Of a DNA stretch of 9,293 nt, positions 6,100 through 9,293 are shown one piece after another. Source of the stretch: an uncultured Hungatella sp. (GTDB lineage Bacteria; Bacillota; Clostridia; Lachnospirales; Lachnospiraceae); NCBI GenBank assembly GCA_959018155.1, contig CAUEKH010000074.1, positions 1 through 9,293 on the forward strand, in the 5' to 3' direction. The first letter of the stretch is position 1; every line of letters starts with the position of its first letter. Under the pieces are notes generated by a model. That model did no database searches. It had not been told where the DNA came from and saw nothing but the letters and a program-made list of their open reading frames with translations. The position numbers and the translations under genes were made by a program.

Positions 6100-6729
6100 A
6101 TGTTAAAATGTGAAAGAACGAGTGTTATGAATTTTGAGAATGCCATCAGAGGAGCGAGAAATCCCATGAACAGCTGGGGGAGAATGGACAGCTTCTATAA
6201 TGAAGAAGGAGAATTTGTACTGGGACCGAATGATCTCGATTTGGCCGTGCGCTTAAGAAAAGCCGGCAGCGACCACCGCAAATACGTTCGTCAGATTCTC
6301 GTATCGGTCGATATCACGGCGCCGCTCTACTGGTGGAAAGAGTATGACACCTACAAAGTGGCCACAGTGGCCAATTCCACCAGCACCATGCACAAGATCC
6401 ACAGCAAACCGTTTGAAATGGATGATTTCAGCCATGATCACATGACGCCGCAGACTCTGGCATTCATGGAAACAGTCGTGGCCGAACTGGAACGTATCAG
6501 GACACGGTATCTGGAGACGAAGAGCAAAGAAGACTGGTACGATATGATACAGCTTCTTCCGACCAGCTATAACCAGATGAGAACGTGTACGTTAAACTAT
6601 GAGACTCTGATTAACATTTATTTTGCCAGAAGGAACCACAAGCTGGCGGAGTGGCATACATTCTGTGACTGGATTATGACACTGCCGTATGCAAAGGAAC
6701 TGATCGCGGCGGAAGACGATGAAAATTGA
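6100..6729 (+). CDS. ThyX-like protein with a degenerate RHR motif (otherwise conserved hypothetical)
   Basis: The protein has 209 residues. It starts at ATG 6100, eight bases after AGGAGG (6086-6091); the frame is open further upstream through a TTG overlapping the folA1 stop, which is less likely. I recognise no standard domain at once, but two blocks line up by eye, without gaps inside each, with Thermotoga ThyX as I remember it. Residues 74-97, starting APLYWWKEYDTYK, parallel APIFVARQWFRHR, and residues 153-177 parallel the ThyX helix from LPLNLYTRFFWTVNARSL to its conserved Arg, sharing LP, T-x-N, L-x-N and R177. The dUMP/flavin-binding RHR of ThyX is replaced by T84-Y85-K86. The N terminus has a distinctive NAIRGARNPMNSW. 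ThyX makes dTMP with FAD; with the RHR lost, that activity is doubtful. No membrane segment or signal peptide is visible. Two DHFR genes flank it. Confidence 0.6.
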   Translation: MLKCERTSVMNFENAIRGARNPMNSWGRMDSFYNEEGEFVLGPNDLDLAVRLRKAGSDHRKYVRQILVSVDITAPLYWWKEYDTYKVATVANSTSTMHKIHSKPFEMDDFSHDHMTPQTLAFMETVVAELERIRTRYLETKSKEDWYDMIQLLPTSYNQMRTCTLNYETLINIYFARRNHKLAEWHTFCDWIMTLPYAKELIAAEDDEN

Positions 6730-6746
6730 CAGGAGGCAGAGAATCC

Positions 6747-7235
6747 ATGAATATTATCGTGACCGTCGATAAAAACTGGGCTATCGGAAACCATTCCCAG
6801 CGCCTTGTTTCCATCCCGGAGGAACAGCGCCTTCTTCGCGAGGAAACCCTTGGAAAAACCATTGTCATGGGCCGAAAAACCTTCGAGCAGCTGCCGGCAA
6901 AGCAGCCCCTCTACGGGCGGACCAACATCATTCTCACCAGGGACCGAAGCTATCAAGTAAAGGGCGCTGCAGTCTGCCACTCCGTTGAAGAAACGCTCAA
7001 AGTCCTGGCAAATGTTCCGGACGATTCTGTTTTCATCATCGGGGGAAGCAGCATTTTTGAGCAGTTCCTCCCTTACTGCGATACCGTTCATGTCACCTGT
7101 ATTGACTACCAGTATGACGCGGACGCATATTTTCCCGATTTGGATAAGGCGCCGGAATGGGAAATGGTGCTGGAGAGTGAGGAACAGACGTATTTCAATC
7201 TCTGTTATACGTTCCGGATGTATCAGAAAAAATAA
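6747..7235 (+). CDS. Second, divergent dihydrofolate reductase
   Basis: The 162-residue protein has the full DHFR layout: IVTVDKNWAIGNHSQ (4-18), RLVSIPEEQRLL (19-30), TIVMGRKTFEQLP, GRTNIILTRDR, FIIGGSSIFEQFLPYCDTVHVT, and a DADAYFPDLD / TYFNLCYTF C-terminal half. It therefore should bind NADPH. Position 26, the substrate-protonating acid, is Glu instead of the Asp in the first copy; vertebrate DHFRs also use Glu here. Position 30, normally Phe packing on the pteridine/benzoyl group, is Leu. The start is ATG 6747 after AGGAGG (6731-6736); a TTG at 6726 in the same frame overlaps the previous gene's stop and is not preferred. It is probably a paralogue retained for a different folate, pterin or inhibitor preference, but this is inference. 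It ends the operon; no clear terminator follows. Confidence 0.9.
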   Translation: MNIIVTVDKNWAIGNHSQRLVSIPEEQRLLREETLGKTIVMGRKTFEQLPAKQPLYGRTNIILTRDRSYQVKGAAVCHSVEETLKVLANVPDDSVFIIGGSSIFEQFLPYCDTVHVTCIDYQYDADAYFPDLDKAPEWEMVLESEEQTYFNLCYTFRMYQKK

Positions 7236-7409
7236 ATGACAGCCTGCTTTTTATCGGTCTTCACAACCTGCCAGTCAGGCTAAGCAGCGGGAGTGATAAG
7301 CCGCGCAGATAGATTTTCGTATCTCATGGGGAGAAGTCTTCGAAAATAATCAGAACTGTAAATGATGTCTAAAAATTGTATAAAACACTGTGGAATTATT
7401 GGTGAAAGA
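7236..7409. other. Intergenic stretch after folA2, weak hairpins only
   Basis: AGCCTG (7241-7246) can pair with CAGGCT (7276-7281) across a large loop, an inner CCTG/CAGG stem lies at 7267-7279, and AGATA (7307-7311) pairs with TATCT (7320-7324). None is followed by a T-tract, so no rho-independent terminator for the folA operon is convincing. A second possible promoter, CTGTAA (7356-7361) with TATAAA (7379-7384) at 17-base spacing, could also serve the next gene. Confidence 0.4.
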
Positions 7410-7468
7410 ATGATTGATATTTTATTAACAATAGCTTACAATTTAATTGTTAAATTAATATCAATCAT
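7410..7468. repeat. Long inverted repeat overlapping the phosphotransferase promoter
   Basis: Two 23-base arms (7410-7432 and 7446-7468) match at 20 positions. The outer 12 bases (ATGATTGATATT / AATATCAATCAT) and the inner 8 (TTAACAAT / ATTGTTAA) are perfect, separated by a 3-base unpaired block. The 13-base loop joins the right arm in a further odd palindrome, ACAATT-T-AATTGT (7438-7450), so two pairings compete. There is no T-tract on either side, and the repeat covers a promoter, so a DNA operator is more likely than a terminator. Confidence 0.75.
7414..7442 (+). promoter_or_regulatory. Promoter of the phosphotransferase gene, embedded in the inverted repeat
   Basis: TTGATA (7414-7419; 5/6) lies in the left arm and TACAAT (7437-7442; 5/6) in the loop, exactly 17 bases apart. 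Transcription would start near 7449, in the right arm, so any protein bound to the dyad would block RNA polymerase. Confidence 0.6.
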
Positions 7469-7503
7469 ATCACGCTGGACAGAACAGAGAGGAGATTATT
7501 CTT

Positions 7504-8256
7504 ATGAGTAAAATGGAAGTATTGGCAGAACGTCCCAACAAGAAAATCTATAAGGAAGAGGATCGCGTATTAAAGGTATTTGACAAGAGTTTTCCAAAGG
7601 CCAATGTGCTGAATGAGGCCCTGAATCAGGCGAGAGTGGAGGAGACCGGCCTGCCGATTCCCAGGGTTCTTGGCGTTACTGTGACGGAGGATGGCGAGTG
7701 GACCATCATTCAGGACTACATCGAGGGCAAGACGATGGCACAGCTGATGGAAGAAAACCCGTCTGATGTAGAGAAATATATGGAGGAATTTGTGGATCTT
7801 CAGCTGTTGATTCACAGTAAGACGGCCCCCAGCTTAACGAAACTGAAGGATAAGATGGATGAGCGAATCGCCGGTCTGAAAGAACTGAATGCCACCGCCC
7901 GTTACGATCTGCGCACCCGTCTCGACAGTATGCCCAAACACAGAAAGGTGCTTCACGGAGATTTCAACCCGACGAATGTGGTTCTCGGCAAAGATGGCAG
8001 CTACTATATTCTGGACTGGGCTCACGCGACACAGGGAAATGCCTCTGCGGATGCCGCAATTACATATCTGATGTTTGTGCTTCAGGATCAGAAGCTGGCC
8101 GACACCTATCTGCGCATGTTCTGTGATAAGAGCGATACGGCGAAGCAGTATGTACAGCGTTGGCTTCCGATTGTGGCAGCTTCCAGAATGACAAGGGGAA
8201 TACCGGAGGAGAAGGAAATCCTCGAGAAGTGGCTGGATGTTGTGGAATACGAATAA
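7504..8256 (+). CDS. APH/choline-kinase-fold phosphotransferase, substrate unknown
   Basis: The 250-residue protein has the protein-kinase-like fold of the aminoglycoside phosphotransferase superfamily. Seen in order: a nucleotide-binding N lobe with the candidate ATP lysine K24 in RVLKVF, a conserved E/A helix (LNEALNQARVEETGLPIP), the hinge WTIIQDYIEGKTM (66-78), the catalytic loop HGDFNPTN (151-158; D153 and N158) and the metal-binding D171 in YYILDWAHA. Such enzymes phosphorylate small-molecule hydroxyls (aminoglycosides, choline, homoserine, methylthioribose, fructosamine) with ATP. It is close to the usual length and intact, but nothing identifies the substrate, and resistance should not be assumed. 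The start follows AGAGGAG (7488-7494) with 9-base spacing. It is apparently a single-gene transcript under the promoter/inverted-repeat element. Confidence 0.82.
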   Translation: MSKMEVLAERPNKKIYKEEDRVLKVFDKSFPKANVLNEALNQARVEETGLPIPRVLGVTVTEDGEWTIIQDYIEGKTMAQLMEENPSDVEKYMEEFVDLQLLIHSKTAPSLTKLKDKMDERIAGLKELNATARYDLRTRLDSMPKHRKVLHGDFNPTNVVLGKDGSYYILDWAHATQGNASADAAITYLMFVLQDQKLADTYLRMFCDKSDTAKQYVQRWLPIVAASRMTRGIPEEKEILEKWLDVVEYE

Positions 8257-8290
8257 GAGCAGAAACGTGCCCCAAAACTAAAAGTTTGTT

Positions 8291-8320
8291 TGATTTTTCA
8301 CGAAAATCACAAAATTTTTT
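8291..8320 (+). terminator. Weak AT-rich terminator after the phosphotransferase gene
   Basis: TGATTTT (8291-8297) pairs with AAAATCA (8303-8309) around a TCACG loop, and a T6 run follows after CAAAA (8315-8320). The stem is AT-rich and the T-run is displaced, so efficiency is doubtful. Confidence 0.4.
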
Positions 8321-8339
8321 GATTTCATTACGATAAATA

Positions 8340-8368
8340 TTGTCAGTTTGACATTTAAATGGTAATAT
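8340..8368 (+). promoter_or_regulatory. Promoter of the NfnA-like gene
   Basis: TTGTCA (8340-8345; 5/6) and TAATAT (8363-8368; 4/6) are 17 bases apart, with TGG giving an extended -10. The leader would be about 80 bases, containing a TCCTGAT/ATCAGGA stem (8386-8392 with 8407-8413). Confidence 0.55.
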
Positions 8369-8384
8369 GATTAAAGTACCATTT
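8341..8384. repeat. Two dyads across the NfnA-like promoter, candidate operators
   Basis: TGTCA-GTT-TGACA (8341-8353) is a perfect dyad on the -35. AAATGGTA (8357-8364) and TACCATTT (8377-8384) form a perfect 8-base inverted repeat with a 12-base spacer over the -10 and start point. The regulators are not recognised; they do not fit the Rex pattern (TTGTTAA-N4-TTAACAA) that often controls redox genes in Clostridia. Confidence 0.5.
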
Positions 8385-8456
8385 CTCCTGATTGTTGGGG
8401 AAGGCTATCAGGAAAGGCGTACAGGTATATTCACCAGAAGAATTAGGAGGATGAAG

Positions 8457-9293
8457 ATGTTTAAGATTTTAAAAGCAGAGCAATTAGCTGACAAGATCTA
8501 TCTGATGGACGTTTTAGCCCCTCGGATTGCCAAAGCCTGCCAGCCAGGAGAATTCGTGATTGTCCGGATGGACGAAAAAGGAGAGAGAATCCCGCTTACC
8601 ATCTGTGATTATAACAGAGAGAACGGAACCGTCACCATTGTATTCCAGACTGTTGGCGCCAGCACAGAGCGCATGGCCGGTTTGAAGACAGGTGATTCCT
8701 TCGCGGACGTAGTGGGACCGCTGGGAAATCCATCTGAATTCGTGAGTGATGATTTAGAGGAAGTAAAGAAGAGAAAATATTTATTCGTAGCCGGCGGTGT
8801 TGGAACAGCCCCCGTTTACCCACAGGTAAAATGGCTGAGAGAACATGGCATTGAAGCAGATGTAATTATGGGGTCCAAGACAAAGGATTTGCTGATTCTT
8901 GAAGATGAGATGCGCGCTGTGGCAGGAAATCTCTATGTCACCACAGATGACGGATCGTATGAGAGAAAAGGTATGGTTACAGAGGTTATTAAGGATCTGG
9001 TACAGAATCAGGGGAAACATTACGATGTCTGTGTGGCAATCGGGCCGATGATTATGATGAAATTTACCTGTCTGATGACGAAGGATCTGGGAATCCCCAC
9101 GATTGTCAGCTTAAACCCGATCATGGTAGACGGAACCGGTATGTGCGGCGCCTGCCGTGTATCAGTGGGCGGAGAAGTGAAGTTTGCCTGTGTCGACGGA
9201 CCGGAATTTGACGGCCATCTCGTCAATTTCGATGAGGCGATGAAGAGACAGCAGATGTATAAGACAGAAGAAGGCCGTGCATTATTAAAAGAA
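8457..9293 (+). CDS. NfnA/SudB-like FAD/NAD(P)-binding [2Fe-2S] subunit, 3' end outside window
   Basis: The first 279 residues are visible and the frame is open at the window edge. It belongs to the ferredoxin-NADP reductase-like family annotated as sulfide/dihydroorotate dehydrogenase-like, which includes NfnA, the small subunit of the electron-bifurcating NADH-dependent ferredoxin:NADP oxidoreductase. The FAD beta-barrel has ERIPLTICDY (43-52) and VVGPLGNP; the nucleotide domain has LFVAGGVGTAPVYP (109-122). The C-terminal cluster site is DGTGMCGAC...FACVDGPEFDGH, with C230, C233 and C245 spaced 2 and 11 residues apart as in NfnA; D225 is a candidate for the Asp ligand expected there. Typical length is about 280-300 residues, so little is missing. 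The start is ATG 8457, six bases after AGGAGG; the ATG at 8451 abuts that site. The partner NfnB/GltD-like subunit is expected just downstream. Confidence 0.88.
   Translation, partial: MFKILKAEQLADKIYLMDVLAPRIAKACQPGEFVIVRMDEKGERIPLTICDYNRENGTVTIVFQTVGASTERMAGLKTGDSFADVVGPLGNPSEFVSDDLEEVKKRKYLFVAGGVGTAPVYPQVKWLREHGIEADVIMGSKTKDLLILEDEMRAVAGNLYVTTDDGSYERKGMVTEVIKDLVQNQGKHYDVCVAIGPMIMMKFTCLMTKDLGIPTIVSLNPIMVDGTGMCGACRVSVGGEVKFACVDGPEFDGHLVNFDEAMKRQQMYKTEEGRALLKE

Noticed and set aside
7236..7409. Possible folate (THF) or other riboswitch after folA2
   Set aside because: Only short, poorly ordered stems are seen, with no THF-riboswitch core sequence that I recognise; the location upstream of a kinase also gives no support.
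7410..7468. Inverted repeat as a rho-independent terminator of the folA operon
   Set aside because: It is AT-rich, has no T-tract after either arm, and contains a near-consensus promoter for the next gene.
7446..7468. Rex operator reading of the TTAACAAT/ATTGTTAA arms
   Set aside because: Rex sites read TTGTTAA then TTAACAA close together; here the half-sites are in the reverse order and 13 bases apart.
1..9293. CRISPR arrays, tRNA or rRNA genes, insertion sequences
   Set aside because: No regularly spaced repeats, no tRNA or rRNA pattern, and no transposase or terminal repeats of the insertion-sequence kind were seen on either strand.

Overview
The window reads as low-to-mid-GC Firmicute DNA, most likely a gut-type Clostridia such as a Lachnospiraceae member. 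The grounds are strong AGGAGG-type ribosome binding sites, clostridial-style dihydrofolate reductases (LLxxLP/RLVSIP in place of the usual PWxLP), a phi3T/Bacillus-type ThyA and an NfnA-like flavoprotein. This is inferred from protein style; no rRNA or other marker is present.

Layout. (1) 1-1442: the 3' end of a polyol/uronate dehydrogenase gene (mannitol dehydrogenase family), then a dlgD-like 2,3-diketo-L-gulonate reductase closed by a clear terminator: the tail of a sugar-acid catabolic operon. (2) 1443-3279: a promoter with an adjacent nested palindrome, then two overlapping genes for ADP-ribose signalling: a zinc-type macrodomain ADP-ribosyl hydrolase and a class M sirtuin (SirTM) ADP-ribosyl transferase. 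(3) 3280-4298: a DHH/DHHA1 phosphoesterase with its own palindrome-rich leader. (4) 4320-5201, minus strand: thyA, converging on the DHH gene across a shared hairpin. (5) 5202-5551: a divergent control region with good promoters facing both ways. (6) 5552-7235: a tight three-gene operon, folA1 - ThyX-like protein - folA2. (7) 7236-8256: a long promoter-overlapping inverted repeat and an APH/choline-kinase-fold phosphotransferase. (8) 8257-9293: a dyad-rich promoter and the first 279 residues of an NfnA-like FAD/NAD and [2Fe-2S] subunit, cut by the window edge.

How the genes fit together. ThyA makes dTMP and releases dihydrofolate, which the two DHFRs can recycle, so regions 4-6 form one thymidylate/folate module split over two divergent transcripts. 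Its middle gene is the most interesting item. By eye it lines up with the flavin-dependent thymidylate synthase ThyX through both conserved blocks, yet it has TYK where ThyX carries RHR, so it looks like a repurposed ThyX-fold protein in a cell that already has ThyA. The second DHFR is also unusual, with Glu in place of the catalytic Asp and Leu in place of the folate-packing Phe. The macrodomain/SirTM pair is a reversible ADP-ribosylation switch that here lacks the lipoyl-carrier (GcvH-L) and lipoate-ligase genes usually beside it, at least within this window.
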